Source: Purpureocillium takamizusanense (lineage: Eukaryota; Ascomycota; Sordariomycetes; Hypocreales; Ophiocordycipitaceae). From it: 64,000 nucleotides of DNA. Shown piece by piece: positions 22,942 to 33,209 of this stretch; the first letter of the stretch is position 1; each line of letters starts with the position of its first letter. The translations under genes and the position numbers were made by a program. The stretch lies in contig NC_063070.1 of NCBI RefSeq assembly GCF_022605165.1, forward strand, positions 3,403,123-3,467,122, read 5' to 3'. Below the pieces are notes generated by a model that was given only the letters and a program-made list of their open reading frames with translations, searched no databases and was not told where the DNA came from.

Positions 22942-24519
22942 ATGACTATCAAGATGTTTTTCGACTTTCAGCATATTGCGTCTATGCTGCTTTTGGTGCT
23001 GGGAACCATCGCTTGCATTCTCGTTCGGCGGCGTTTAATCTACCGTCGATTCGCACGCGAGTACGGTTGCCAACCAGTAGCGAGATCCTCCAGTAAAGAC
23101 CCCCTTCTTGGCCTCGATACAATTCCCGGAACTATTCGTGCGTTTAGGCAGCATAAAATTCTTCAAAAGAGTTACGAGCGCTTTACTATTTACGGCAGTA
23201 CATTCACTATAACGGAGCTATGGAGACGTGCGATTGTAACAACAGAACCAGAGAATATTAAGACGATCCTTTCGTTAAGATTTAAGGACTACGGCATTAG
23301 CTACCGCCTTGTAGCATTCAAGCCGCTATTAGGGGAGGGCATATTCGATACGGATGGCGATCACTGGGCTGCGTCGCGATCCCTTATCCGACCTAGCTTT
23401 GCCCGGGACCGGGTAGCCGACTTAACATCATTTGAGGATCTGATTCAGGACCTTTTCTCGCGACTCCCGCGCGATGGGAAGACGGTTGTTGACTTGCAGG
23501 ATTTATTTTTCTGCTACACCATCGATTCTGCAACGAAGTTCCTGTTCGGACAATCACTCAGTACCTTAAAGATGACTCAAGGGGAATCCGGTTTCGCCCA
23601 AGCTTTTCATTATGCGCAAAAGGCCATCATAATGCGGGCTATGCTGGGCCCATTGAGAATATTTTATCGCGATCGAAAAGCGGATGAGTGCAATCGGACC
23701 TGTCGGGAGTTCGCCCAGCGATTCGTGGATGAGGCATTCCGCAGAGTCGAAGCCAGGAAGGAAGACAGAGAAAAGGGAGAGGCTGACACGAAGGGGCAGG
23801 AGCGTATCTTCTCACATGAATTGGCGTCACGGACACCTGATGAGCACCGCGTCCTGAATGAGCTGATGAATGTTTTATTAGCCGGTCGTGATACTACTGC
23901 CAGTCTCCTCAGCAACTTGTTTTTCATGCTGGCAAAAAACCCCGCGATATGGGGCAAGTTGCGTACAGAAGTAGCCTCCCTACAGGGTCGTACACCGACA
24001 TATGAGGAGCTTCGCGGCTTGCGATATGTCCAGTGCTGCATGAATGAGTGTAAGTGAGCGCTCTCTACCACCTTTACCGCTCTAACTGTTTCAGCGCTAC
24101 GCTTACACCCGGTTGTACCACGCAATGAGCGCGAAGCGTTACGAGATACTGTCCTACCGCTTGGAGGAGGCAGGGATGGCCTCTCACCAGTCTTTGTACC
24201 TAAAGGTACCCTGGTGTCCTACAACATCTACGCAATGCATCGACGGACAGACCTCTACGGGCCAGACGCAGAACAATTTCGTCCGGAACGCTGGGAGGAT
24301 GGCCAGTTGCAGCCACGCTGGGGATATCTGCCCTTCAACGGCGGGCCGCGCATCTGCATAGGCCAGCGATATGCTTTGACCGAAGTTGGCTACGTTGTTG
24401 TCCGCATGGCCCAGGAGTTCCGAACATTGGAGAGCCGTAACGTGGGACCGTGGGAGGAATCGCTGACCTTGACACTCTCTTCTCGAAATGGGACAAAGGT
24501 ATGTCTCACGCCTGCTTGA
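22942..24519 (+). CDS. Cytochrome P450, CYP52-like
   Basis: Two exons, 22942-24049 and 24095-24519 (45-nt intron), 510 residues. The true ATG is at 22942 (MTIKMFFDF). An N-terminal anchor helix (HIASMLLLVLGTIACILVRRR) places it in the ER membrane. GEGIFDTDGDHWAASRSLIRPSFA is the C-helix region typical of the alkane/fatty-acid hydroxylase group CYP52 and relatives. LLAGRDTTAS is the oxygen-binding I-helix. The K-helix ExxR is rebuilt across the intron as ESLR. FRPERW and FNGGPRICIGQ supply the haem-binding cysteine. Members hydroxylate terminal carbons of long chains, so oxidation of a polyketide or fatty chain is plausible. It is the last gene before the RIP desert. Confidence 0.9.
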
Positions 24520-25400
24520 TAAGTCGACTTGGTGGATGGCTACGAGGATATCATTGATACGGTATGAAATATATTCTGTTACTACTCTACTAAACCGTGG
24601 ACTTTCTTTCCCTCCCTATCGGCTTGATCGATATAGGAAAGGCTAGGAGTACGGCGGGATAAAAATTCTAGGGCTGAATCCCTAGCCCTGGCTTTAATTA
24701 CTCCCCCGTCTCCGCTATTCTCGTTTCGTAAAGCGTCTTACGCAGAGAGGCTAGAAACCTCGTAATCTCATCCTTCGTACTAATAGTAATCCATAAATAC
24801 CTAAAATAACTAGCATCCTTACCTCTAAACCGCATAACAACTCCTTTTACTATCGCGAGTTTACTATATACTACCCTCGCTATTAAATTATCTAGCTATC
24901 TATATAAATTTAGTACCTTAAAAAGTAAGAAGTTAAGTAAGAGCTACCTTCTTAATAATATTACGCTATTTATCCTATCGCCCTTAAGATATATAGTATA
25001 ATTTCTATTATATCCTTCCCTTTAGTATTAACTATTATAGCCTAATTATTTATTACCTTTTTTAATATTTATATTATCTTTTTATTACTCTTTAATATAT
25101 ATATTATTTTATTACTTACCTCCTTTCTTATTAGCCTTTAAGATATAATATTATTTAGTACTATTAAATATATAATTTTTACTTTTATTTTTACTTTTTT
25201 TATTTTAATTTCTTTAATTTAATTATTAATAATATTATTTAAGAAAGTCTTTAATATAATCTTAATAGCTTATTTAATACTTTTAAACTTTAAGGTAATA
25301 GCTATATTAAAGAGTATTAGCTATATAATATTCCTTTAATAAAAATAGTTAAATTATATAATATAGAAATTTATAAAAAGTATCTTTACCTTTTATAACG

Positions 25401-25434
25401 GGGCCGGCGCTATATAGTAGGAGCCGGTCGGGTT
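25401..25434 (+). repeat. Dispersed repeat R1, copy 1
   Basis: A 34-base segment beginning GGGCCGG and ending GAGCCGGTCGGGTT that recurs at 58161-58194 with two differences, both C:G/T:A transitions. It is unusually G+C-rich for its surroundings, so it may be an element terminus. Confidence 0.75.
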
Positions 25435-26711
25435 ATTAATAATTAACGTACTATAAAGGAGGGAAATAGGGGTTATATACCGAGTAGCCCTTATATACGT
25501 AGCGCCTACTATATATAGCCCTACGTAACTAGCTATAGGTATAAGTTAGCGTAGGGCCGTAGCTATACGTAGCGTTATTACGCTTAAGGCCGCGCCCTAG
25601 GCTTCTTATTAGGCTAAGCCCCTTATACCTTTAGCTCCTTTAAGTAAATATTATTAAGGTTATTATAGTTAATATAAATATAAAGTAATATTATTTATAA
25701 AGGAAGAAAACTCTTAGTATAAAGGTATTTTACTTTTTAATTTTTTTTAATTAATCCCGCGCTATATAGCTTATTATACCTAAATACTATTTGCCGCTAA
25801 AGCTAGCGCTAAGCTACCTTATAAAAATAGGTTATATAATAGCGGCCTTAATTTATATATTATAGCTAATGCCTTTTAAAGCTACTTATTTATAAAGCCG
25901 CCTATAATATTACTTATAATATTACTTATAATACTACTTATAATATTACTTACGATATTACTTATAATATTACCTATAATATTATTAAATAGCTCTTTCG
26001 CGACCCCCTTTAAAGAAGACTATTATTATTATTACTGTAAGTACCTTATAATACTGTCTCTATTAGCGGTAATAGCGGCGGTATTATAAACTATAATAGC
26101 GATAGTACTTAATATATATAAGTACCTAATCTAGCCTAGAAAAATAAGTCCTTAATATTATAATATTTTAAGTAAATAGTAAAAATACGTTTTTTAAATA
26201 AATTAAGCCTTATTAACGAAAGGGTAGATAAAGCTATAAATATAAGCGTAAGCTTCTTATAAGTATAAGTAATTATAGGTATAGTTATAAATATAGTTAT
26301 AGGTATAAGCTTAGCTTAAAGTAGAATAATAATACTTTAGTATTATAATATTATAAGAGAATATATTTTTAAGTAAATTAAGCCTTATTAATATATTAAT
26401 ATAAGCGCTATATTATAATAATATAGTTTAATTAAAGTTTAATTGAGATATTAATATATATTATAGCGCGTTAATCTTATCTTATACCTATATATTAAAA
26501 ATAGCTAGCGTAATATAGGGGTAGGGTATAGACCTAGAAAAATATAGAATACCTTTACGCCGAGAGTTTTCTTCCTTTATAAATAGTACTACTTATAAAT
26601 ATAATATAAGCTATAAAGGTATAATTATTTAGCTATTTTATTACTTATTATATTTTTATTAAAGTTAATACGGCTAGATATTAATATAACCTAGACTTTT
26701 ATTATAGTATA

Positions 26712-26852
26712 GGCTAGCTATTAGTAAAAGGACTAATAAGAAGAGAATAATTCTAAGGGCTGCGCTTAATTGCTTTATATCTATATAAGCTTTTATAGTA
26801 GGAGCCCCTCGGAAATAAGTTATCCTCTAAGTTATCCTCTAGGCCTATCTTA
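26712..26852 (+). repeat. Dispersed repeat R2, copy 2
   Basis: Aligns with 6671-6819 in the same orientation with scattered transitions and small indels. This copy is the more AT-rich of the two, consistent with heavier RIP. It ends about 40 bases before the LINE target-site duplication. Confidence 0.75.
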
Positions 26853-26892
26853 TAATCGTAATAGGTGCGAATCTCGGGTTGTAGCTAACGGT

Positions 26893-26906
26893 AGCGAGCT
26901 AAAGGC
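26893..26906 (+). repeat. LINE target-site duplication, left copy
   Basis: The 14-mer AGCGAGCTAAAGGC is found here, immediately next to the 3' tail of the LINE, and again at 32932-32945 beyond its 5' end. Confidence 0.88.
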
Positions 26907-26926
26907 TTAGTTAGTTAGTTAGTTAG
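26907..26926. repeat. (TTAG)5 tail of the LINE
   Basis: Five tandem TTAG units on the plus strand, equal to (CTAA)5 at the 3' end of the element strand. It abuts the target-site duplication directly. Simple-repeat tails replace poly-A in many LINEs. Confidence 0.85.
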
Positions 26927-27331
26927 TGTATTTTCCGTCCAGCGGCCGTGAGGCCGCTCAGGTCCCTAGGGGGCACAGGACGTGCTGAGCTAGTGGGTCT
27001 ATCCTACGATATCGATACAGGTTCTGGTGGGTCTCCCAGAGATTACCTCCACGTCTCCCTTCATCTTCCCATCGCGAAAAGTAAACAAACCACCATCCAG
27101 CATTTCATCGGCTCTGAGGCGCTCCAATTCGTGCTCGATGCCCGTCAGCGGGTCGTTCAAGCGTGGCATCTAAATGCCGTACTCTACTGGCCTCAAGAGA
27201 GGCCTTCGTCGGAGGCTGCGAGAGCAGCCTCAATTGACCTGGGCGGGCAAAGGGTGTTGCCGCACCCTCCGCCTGGACGGGTCACAGAGTGAGAAGTAAC
27301 AAAAGAAAGAAAGGGAGCGATCACCATTCGC

Positions 27332-30300
27332 CTAGTGGCGAGGACATACCCATTCGAAGAACGAGCTTGCCTTCGCCAGCTCGACGAACTTGTCGAAGTC
27401 TCTGCCTATTGCACGATTGACTGCCGCAGTCGGTGAGGGTGCCAGCCTCATCCGATGTCGCGGCAGGATCTTTCGGCAATAGAAGAGATGACTGGGTTCT
27501 TTACGTCGGCCACACGAGCATGATAGCCGCGCATCGTCGTGGTTGAATCTCTCGTGGTAGTCGGCAAAGTCTCCGTGGCGAGACCGTGCCGCGAGCAGGT
27601 GGTGGAGGAGTGGTCGTGGGAGCTCTAGTTCTGGTGGGCAGCCGGTGGTAGGCTTGAGATGCAGTGGCTTGTACTGGGCGGGTGCAGAGGCGTCCCACCA
27701 GGCTTCAAAAGCGTCTCTGGACTGCTGCCGGGCAGTCCTGCGCAAATGAGCGAGTGTCGGGAGAGCGTCTGCCGGTTCGGGCAAGGAGGTGGCCGCCTTC
27801 GCTAAGGCGTCCGCCTGGTCGTTGCCGGCAATGTTGGTGTGGCCGGGGATCCAGCGGACCTCTGTGGCGCCATGCGTCGCGGCTAGAGCCTGAAACTCGA
27901 GGAACACTTCCTGAGAGGAGTCCGCGGGCATGCCTCTCAGGCAGGTTGCGACCCCGAGATTATCGAGGCACACAAAGATGCGTCGTGGGTTAGGGAGGTT
28001 CATTGCAGCACGCAACCCCTCAAGGGCAGCCTTGGCTTCGGCGTCGAAGACCTCAGCTGGGCCAAGTCGACCGTTGCCAGTCGTCAAGGTGAGTCCATTG
28101 CGATGAATCACATAACCGTACCCAGCGGTCTTCTCCGTGGAAAGGGATCCGTCTGAGTAGACGATGAGCGTCTCACGTGGGATAGACCGGACCCATTCCA
28201 GGAAGTTTTCTGCAGACTCGTCTTTCGACGCGGCCTGTAGGGGCGTCGCGTGGTCGTCGAAACGGCGGGGGAGGAGCAGTGGTCGTGTGCTGCGAGGTAG
28301 CAGCTGATCGCTGCGTCTGAGTCTAGTCCGGAAAGCCTCGCGAGGCATCTGGTACTTCAGCTTGATCGACCTATGGATGGTCGGCGGCTTCGGCTGCAGT
28401 GTGCGTTTTGCCAGCGGGTGTGCCTCGTCCACACGTTTAAGGCGGGCTGCGAAGCGCATCCGGCGAGTTTCGAGCAGCTGGACGATCGGCGGGATGCCAC
28501 TCTCACGATGCAGTGCGGCGATAGGCGTCGTCCTCCAGACTGGCAGAACGGCACGCATAGAGCTGTGAAGCGACTTGTTCATCTTCCGCAGCAGCTGCTG
28601 GATTCCAGAGGAGCCCTCCTTCGTGGGCTGGCTCCAGCGAGGGCTGCTCAATCCAGGGTACCAGGCCTCGACGCCGTGGAGCAGCACTGGCTCGACACAG
28701 GCTCGGACGGCTCTTTGCATAGCGCTCGGAAGCGGGCCATGTTTGGTATTGGCGAGCCCTCGCAAGTGGTGTGCCACGGCCTGCGCACTGGCTGTCCACT
28801 TCTCGACGTGGGTCTTGAACGTCAGAGTGCTGTCAAGCCAGATACCTAGCCAGCGCATCGCTTTTTCCGGGCGTCTCTCGCCCTGGTGGAAGATAGGCGG
28901 CGACACCTTGGGTTTGGTTCGGCAGAAGTGCATGACTTCGGTCTTTGCCGGGTCGAAGCTTATTCCGTTGGCGGCGCCCCATGTTACGAGCTCGCTGACA
29001 TAGCGCGACGCCCTGTCGGCCGTCATCTCCAGCGAGTTTCCTACGCATAGGATACCGGTATCGTCGGCATAGCCGAATCGACCCTTCGGATTGCCCAGGC
29101 GATAGATCGGCTCTGTATAGAGCAAGAAGAGGATGGGCGAGACGGGCGAACCCTGCGGCAGCCCGCACTGAAGTGGGGAACTGGGTGTGGTAATGTCCTG
29201 ATATCGCACGCACGCCGAGCGTTCTGACATGAACGAGCCAGCCCACCGTGCGAGATGCTCAGGCCATCCCTGCTGACGGAGGCGGAGGATCAGTCGGTTG
29301 CGGAGGACGGTATCGAAAGCCCCCTGGATATCCATTGTCACTAGCGTGGCGACCAGTCCGCGAGCGAATGCTTCTTCGATGTCGTGCACAAGAGCGGCCA
29401 CGAGGTCGACAGCGGATCTCTTCGGCAGGGCCCCAGCTTGTTGCGAATGGAGCACACCATAGTGGATGGACGCCCACGCTAGACGGCGTGCGATGAGCCT
29501 CTCAAGACCCTTGCCTAGGCAGGAGAGCAGCGAGATTGGTCGCCAGGCACGCGGTGTCGACAGATTCCGACGACCCGGCTTCGCTATCATGACCACTTCT
29601 GCCTCCCTGAATGGTTGCGGATGGTGACCAAGTCGGAGGCATCCCTCGTATAGACGACGGACATGTTCGCCGATGATATGCCAGGCCGCTTTGAGCATCT
29701 TAACAGTGATGTTGTCGGAGCCGGGGGATGTGTTTCCCGTGCGGATGGTCGCGTCCCGCGTCTCGGCCAGTGATACATCTTGGGAGAATGGTATCGCTCT
29801 AGTCGCGGCGACTGGGACCCACGGGTCGGCTATGTCGTCTTCTGAGGTTCGCCTTTCCAGCGTGGCGCGTCGGAGGGCATTGGCTTTGTCGAGCTGTGTT
29901 TCGTGTACCTCGCCATCCACCTCAAGGGGTGGTGGTTGGAAGGCACCTGGCGACTTCATCCATCGGACGGCTTTGAACACAGACGCACCGTCGTTAAAGC
30001 TGTCGATGAGGTTGCGCCAGTATAGCCGTTTAGCTCGGCGGACAACCTTCTGGAAGTCCTTCTTGGCGAGCTGAACTTCGCGGCAAAATCCAAGGGGATA
30101 AATTCTTCTAATTGCGCGGTATTCCGCTGCGGCGAGTCGGCATTCCTCGGTCCACCATGGGGCGTTGCGGGCTTGCCTTCGAACGGGGCGACCGGCCACC
30201 TTCGCCGCCACTTGGAGGAGGCGCACCAGGGCGGATGCAAGAGCATCAAGGTCGTCGGTAGTTGTCGTCGGGGTTGGAATATCCGCTGACCCATACTGGA

Positions 30301-31051
30301 CGAGATCTACGAACCGCTTGATCTCGTCTTCCGTCGTGACGCGGACTTTTCCCGGTGGTATTGGCGCAACGCCCACCTCAGGAAGCTCTATGCTGAGCGT
30401 GAAGTGGTCGGAGCTAGTGGCCAGATGGTCCTCCACGACTCCTTCCGACAACGGTACGTTCGAGAAGGCAAGGTCTATGGTGTTCCCATGCGGGTTTGTG
30501 GGTACGTCGGTCGGATTGAGCAGGCTGAGGCGATTCTCCGATGCCCAGTGAGCGATGTCGTCTCCTCGGCCATCGAGACGACCGGTCTGCCAGCTGTAGT
30601 GTTTCGCGTTGAAGTCCCCAGCTACCAGGCACCGGCTCGACGGGTTCCAGGCAAGGAGTATGTCCAGAGCCTCGTCGAAATCAGGCTGCCGGTAGCAGTT
30701 GACTATGGTAATATTGTTGATACTGAGCCAGAGAATGTCACGGGTTGTTGCGGGCCGCCGTTGATCGGCCGCTAGGCCGGGACGACGCCGGACATACGTC
30801 ATGACCCTCGGGCGGGTGCTGTTGTTGGTCCAGCTATCAACCGGGGAGAATGTATCGTAGGCGGGGTGCGTTTTGGTGAGGCAGCGGCCTTCTTTGGCTT
30901 CTGTCCACGGCTCCTGCAGTAAGACGACGTCGTACTGCTCAGCGTCGGCCAGGGCGAGGGCACAGTCATGTGCCGGCGGGATCTTGCCAACATTGGCCTG
31001 GAAGACGCGAATGGTCTTCTGTCCGGTCTGGCTGTTGCGGTGTCTTCTCAT
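27332..31051 (-). CDS. LINE ORF2: endonuclease, reverse transcriptase and RNase H
   Basis: 1239 residues without interruption. Residues about 10-225 form an APE-type endonuclease: FQANVGK, VLLQEPW, GDFNAKHYSW near 145, NTIDLAFSN and SSDHFTLSIEL. Residues about 470-730 are the reverse transcriptase, with RAWRPISLLSCLGKG, TMDIQGAFDTV, GLPQGSPVSPILF and the catalytic GYADDTG near 660. Residues about 958-1085 are RNase H, with YSDGS, a middle DAEAKAALEGL acidic residue, VCLDN and WIPGHTNIAGNDQAD. A CSCG/HLFYC-type zinc-binding tail follows. The nick, cDNA synthesis and template degradation functions therefore all look competent. Its ATG overlaps the ORF1 stop in an ATGA tetranucleotide (31048-31051). 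Confidence 0.95.
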   Translation of the reverse strand: MRRHRNSQTGQKTIRVFQANVGKIPPAHDCALALADAEQYDVVLLQEPWTEAKEGRCLTKTHPAYDTFSPVDSWTNNSTRPRVMTYVRRRPGLAADQRRPATTRDILWLSINNITIVNCYRQPDFDEALDILLAWNPSSRCLVAGDFNAKHYSWQTGRLDGRGDDIAHWASENRLSLLNPTDVPTNPHGNTIDLAFSNVPLSEGVVEDHLATSSDHFTLSIELPEVGVAPIPPGKVRVTTEDEIKRFVDLVQYGSADIPTPTTTTDDLDALASALVRLLQVAAKVAGRPVRRQARNAPWWTEECRLAAAEYRAIRRIYPLGFCREVQLAKKDFQKVVRRAKRLYWRNLIDSFNDGASVFKAVRWMKSPGAFQPPPLEVDGEVHETQLDKANALRRATLERRTSEDDIADPWVPVAATRAIPFSQDVSLAETRDATIRTGNTSPGSDNITVKMLKAAWHIIGEHVRRLYEGCLRLGHHPQPFREAEVVMIAKPGRRNLSTPRAWRPISLLSCLGKGLERLIARRLAWASIHYGVLHSQQAGALPKRSAVDLVAALVHDIEEAFARGLVATLVTMDIQGAFDTVLRNRLILRLRQQGWPEHLARWAGSFMSERSACVRYQDITTPSSPLQCGLPQGSPVSPILFLLYTEPIYRLGNPKGRFGYADDTGILCVGNSLEMTADRASRYVSELVTWGAANGISFDPAKTEVMHFCRTKPKVSPPIFHQGERRPEKAMRWLGIWLDSTLTFKTHVEKWTASAQAVAHHLRGLANTKHGPLPSAMQRAVRACVEPVLLHGVEAWYPGLSSPRWSQPTKEGSSGIQQLLRKMNKSLHSSMRAVLPVWRTTPIAALHRESGIPPIVQLLETRRMRFAARLKRVDEAHPLAKRTLQPKPPTIHRSIKLKYQMPREAFRTRLRRSDQLLPRSTRPLLLPRRFDDHATPLQAASKDESAENFLEWVRSIPRETLIVYSDGSLSTEKTAGYGYVIHRNGLTLTTGNGRLGPAEVFDAEAKAALEGLRAAMNLPNPRRIFVCLDNLGVATCLRGMPADSSQEVFLEFQALAATHGATEVRWIPGHTNIAGNDQADALAKAATSLPEPADALPTLAHLRRTARQQSRDAFEAWWDASAPAQYKPLHLKPTTGCPPELELPRPLLHHLLAARSRHGDFADYHERFNHDDARLSCSCGRRKEPSHLFYCRKILPRHRMRLAPSPTAAVNRAIGRDFDKFVELAKASSFFEWVCPRH

Positions 31052-32802
31052 AGTGATGATGTGGAGGGGCTGGCGCGGTTGAAGCGCTTCCGCTTCAACG
31101 GTGATCTGGGCGTTTCATCATCGCTATCGGGCTGTGGGGTCGTGACCACCCGGATGCACGGCGGAGACATAGTCACGGCCGGGCTGAGCGCGGACTGTAC
31201 GCTCTCACATTGTGGAGTTGGTTCTCGGCGTTCCGGTTCCTGGCCATCTGCTTGCTGGGACGAGCTCGGAGGTGGCACGTCACTGCCGTGGCGGGCGTCC
31301 GTGCCTGCATCCTGGGGCTGGACTTGCTCAGGTACGGACGGCGGCGTTTCTTGCGGTCGCGGGCTTCGTTGGACCCCTGGTTCGTTCTGTTCGGTCTGTC
31401 GTGTTCGCTGGGCGAAGAGCTGTTCTCCCATTTTTCGCACGCGGTTCCTTTCTTCTTGTGTCAGTCGGCGATAGACGCCATGCGACCGGATGGGTCGTGC
31501 AGGGCACTCGGTAAAGTCCGCGGTGTGTGGTCCTAGGCAGTTTACGCACTGCGTTGGGGCAGTGCAGTTTGAGTCGTTGGCGTGCGACTTCCCACATCGT
31601 TTGCAGGAAGGTCGGCGGTCGCAATTATGTCGGCCGTGGAAGTCCCAGCATTTGTCGCATTGGCTGGGCGCTACGGGTTTGTCGATGTATCGGGCGAGTC
31701 TGCTGGAGCCGAAAAGCCGCCAGGGTTTCTGTGTGGGTGTGAGGAAAGACACGAGGAGTGTCTTGCTTGGAAGGTCGTTCGAATCATGACGGCTCGGGCG
31801 AATGCTGACGGCCGTCAGGCCGGTTTGGCAGGTAATCTCGCCTCTAACGGCTTCGTCGTAGTCTGCTTCGTTGCCTTGCAGATCGGTGAGCCTTCGAGGG
31901 CAGTTGGCGACGACATAGGTGTACCATTTTCGACTGGTCTCAACAGTGTTAGCACCGAGATCCTGTGCCCAGTCCGACTGGCGCTGGACGATGAGGTCCC
32001 TGGTAGTTGTATCTGTGGTGCGAACAGCCCAGCCCGAATTCACGGTGAAGGCTGCCGGGATTTGGTGGAGGTCGATGCCGACTTTCGCGGCGATGTGGGT
32101 CCGAATCGCGTACGATTCGAACTTCCTCGCCGGCGCTTCGGCGTCGAGTCGCACGAAGACCCGGAGGTCCTCTTTCGGTGGGGCGGGGATTGGTCGTCCC
32201 TGGAGACGTAGGTCGGTTGTTTGTTGTGGTGCGGGCGGCGGGGCCTCAGCAGAGGGAGTGGCCTGGCCTCCGGGGGGCTGGCGAGGGCTGCGACCGGCGG
32301 CGACGCTGCTGTACGTCGGCGCCGTCACGGGCGGCAGTATGGAGAGAGACTGGCGCCAAAAGTCGAGGAAGCTGGTGGCGAATTGGTTCGCAAAGCTATG
32401 CTCAATTCCAGACGTGAATTGCTTCGCGGCGTGGTCGAACGATTCACAGAACGCTTGGAAAACTGCCAATTTGGCATTATATGCATCCGTTTGCTCTTGT
32501 GCGACCACGTTGGCCCTCTCGACGATGGAGACGGGCTCCAGAATGGGTTCTAACGAAGGCCTATACGGCGCGAATGCAGACTGCGCCCCTTCCGTAGCAG
32601 CAGTATTGGAGAGTCGGAGTAAAGGCGAGGATGGCGTCCGGGCCGCTCGCCGTGGCGCAGGTGAGACACCAATCGGCCGGTCTACGACCGGGGAGCTGTT
32701 TTGGAGCTGGGCTGCACGGGCCCGGTCGGCGAAAACTAGAGGGACATGATTATCCAGATCAAAGGGATCTGAGCTGGCATGCGAGCCCGTGGCAGTTGCC
32801 AT
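31048..32802 (-). CDS. LINE ORF1: gag-like RNA-binding protein with zinc knuckles
   Basis: 584 residues, complete. The N-terminal half is low-complexity and Pro/Ser/Ala-rich with a possible helical segment. Three CCHC-type knuckles follow at roughly residues 380-430: CDKCWDFHGRHNC, CKRCGKSHANDSNC and CVNCLGPHTADFTEC. The order and spacing match ORF1 proteins of fungal Tad-like and animal Jockey/I-like elements, which coat the element RNA and carry it to the nucleus. The C-terminus is Gln/Pro/Ser-rich and ends in a basic KRKRFNR stretch that could act as nuclear signal. The stop TGA overlaps the ORF2 start. Confidence 0.93.
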   Translation of the reverse strand: MATATGSHASSDPFDLDNHVPLVFADRARAAQLQNSSPVVDRPIGVSPAPRRAARTPSSPLLRLSNTAATEGAQSAFAPYRPSLEPILEPVSIVERANVVAQEQTDAYNAKLAVFQAFCESFDHAAKQFTSGIEHSFANQFATSFLDFWRQSLSILPPVTAPTYSSVAAGRSPRQPPGGQATPSAEAPPPAPQQTTDLRLQGRPIPAPPKEDLRVFVRLDAEAPARKFESYAIRTHIAAKVGIDLHQIPAAFTVNSGWAVRTTDTTTRDLIVQRQSDWAQDLGANTVETSRKWYTYVVANCPRRLTDLQGNEADYDEAVRGEITCQTGLTAVSIRPSRHDSNDLPSKTLLVSFLTPTQKPWRLFGSSRLARYIDKPVAPSQCDKCWDFHGRHNCDRRPSCKRCGKSHANDSNCTAPTQCVNCLGPHTADFTECPARPIRSHGVYRRLTQEERNRVRKMGEQLFAQRTRQTEQNEPGVQRSPRPQETPPSVPEQVQPQDAGTDARHGSDVPPPSSSQQADGQEPERREPTPQCESVQSALSPAVTMSPPCIRVVTTPQPDSDDETPRSPLKRKRFNRASPSTSSL

Positions 32803-32931
32803 GGCCGCTGCCAGAGCCAGCGCAGCGCGCGGCTCAAAGAGTTGGTAGTGCAGTTGTTAAGCAGATTGGTGTAAAATACGCTACTTTCTTAACAGTTGCA
32901 TGCCAAGAAAGTATGATGACAAAGGAAGGTG

Positions 32932-32945
32932 AGCGAGCTAAAGGC
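32932..32945 (+). repeat. LINE target-site duplication, right copy
   Basis: Second copy of AGCGAGCTAAAGGC, just outside the 5' end of the element. The exact 5' boundary could shift by a base or two. Confidence 0.88.
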
Positions 32946-33209
32946 GAGATAAGGAGCGTCGGGACCAGGGTAGCCTATAACACGAGGATTGCGAGAATAC
33001 GAATTATACGTCCCCCTAAAACGTCGGGTAAACATTCGTGTAGGGGCCTATAATGCTAGCTAACGTTAGTCCTTATATAGTAGTGGCGGCGAGATACGGA
33101 GCGGACTGGTACTTAATAACTTATGCTGATCGCAGATCGATGCCCTATAAATTGCGCCGTAGCGACTCAGGCCGCTTCGCAGTATCACAACTCGCAAAAC
33201 ATCGGCACG
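32946..33209. other. LINE right flank and lipase upstream region
   Basis: Moderately AT-rich and with TA-rich words, so the pre-insertion locus was itself probably an old repeat edge. It also serves as the upstream region of the lipase gene. Confidence 0.5.

Larger units (their letters stand above)
24580..26880. repeat. AT-rich RIP desert
   Basis: About 2.3 kb without any usable open frame. Long stretches, for example 24960-25400, contain essentially no CpA or TpG while TpA is very frequent. That is the expected end state of RIP (CpA to TpA). The block includes a local array around 25895-25980 of near-identical units built on AATATTACTTAT, and fragments shared with other places in the window (25401-25434, 26712-26852). 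It is presumably several nested dead transposons. Confidence 0.85.
26907..32931 (-). mobile_element. Intact LINE retrotransposon, Tad-like, two ORFs
   Basis: A 6.0-kb non-LTR element reading on the minus strand. It has a short 5' leader (32931-32803), ORF1 (gag-like), ORF2 (endonuclease, reverse transcriptase, RNase H), a 3' UTR of about 400 bases and a (CTAA)5 tail on its own strand. It is bounded by a perfect 14-bp direct repeat, as expected for target-primed reverse transcription. Both ORFs are open from end to end and G+C-rich, in contrast to the RIP-mutated DNA on the left. It therefore inserted recently or escaped RIP, and could be mobile. Domain order with a C-terminal RNase H fits the fungal Tad clade. 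Confidence 0.93.

Noticed and set aside
25895..25980. Local repeat array in the AT-rich block as a CRISPR or satellite
   Set aside because: Units are short, imperfect and directly adjacent without spacers, in RIP-degraded DNA of a fungus.
26907..26926. (TTAG)5 as telomere-like sequence
   Set aside because: The unit is TTAG, not TTAGGG, and its position exactly at the LINE tail explains it.
31582..32749. Long plus-strand frames opposite LINE ORF1
   Set aside because: Shadows of the G+C-rich ORF1; no domain, whereas the minus strand has clear zinc knuckles.
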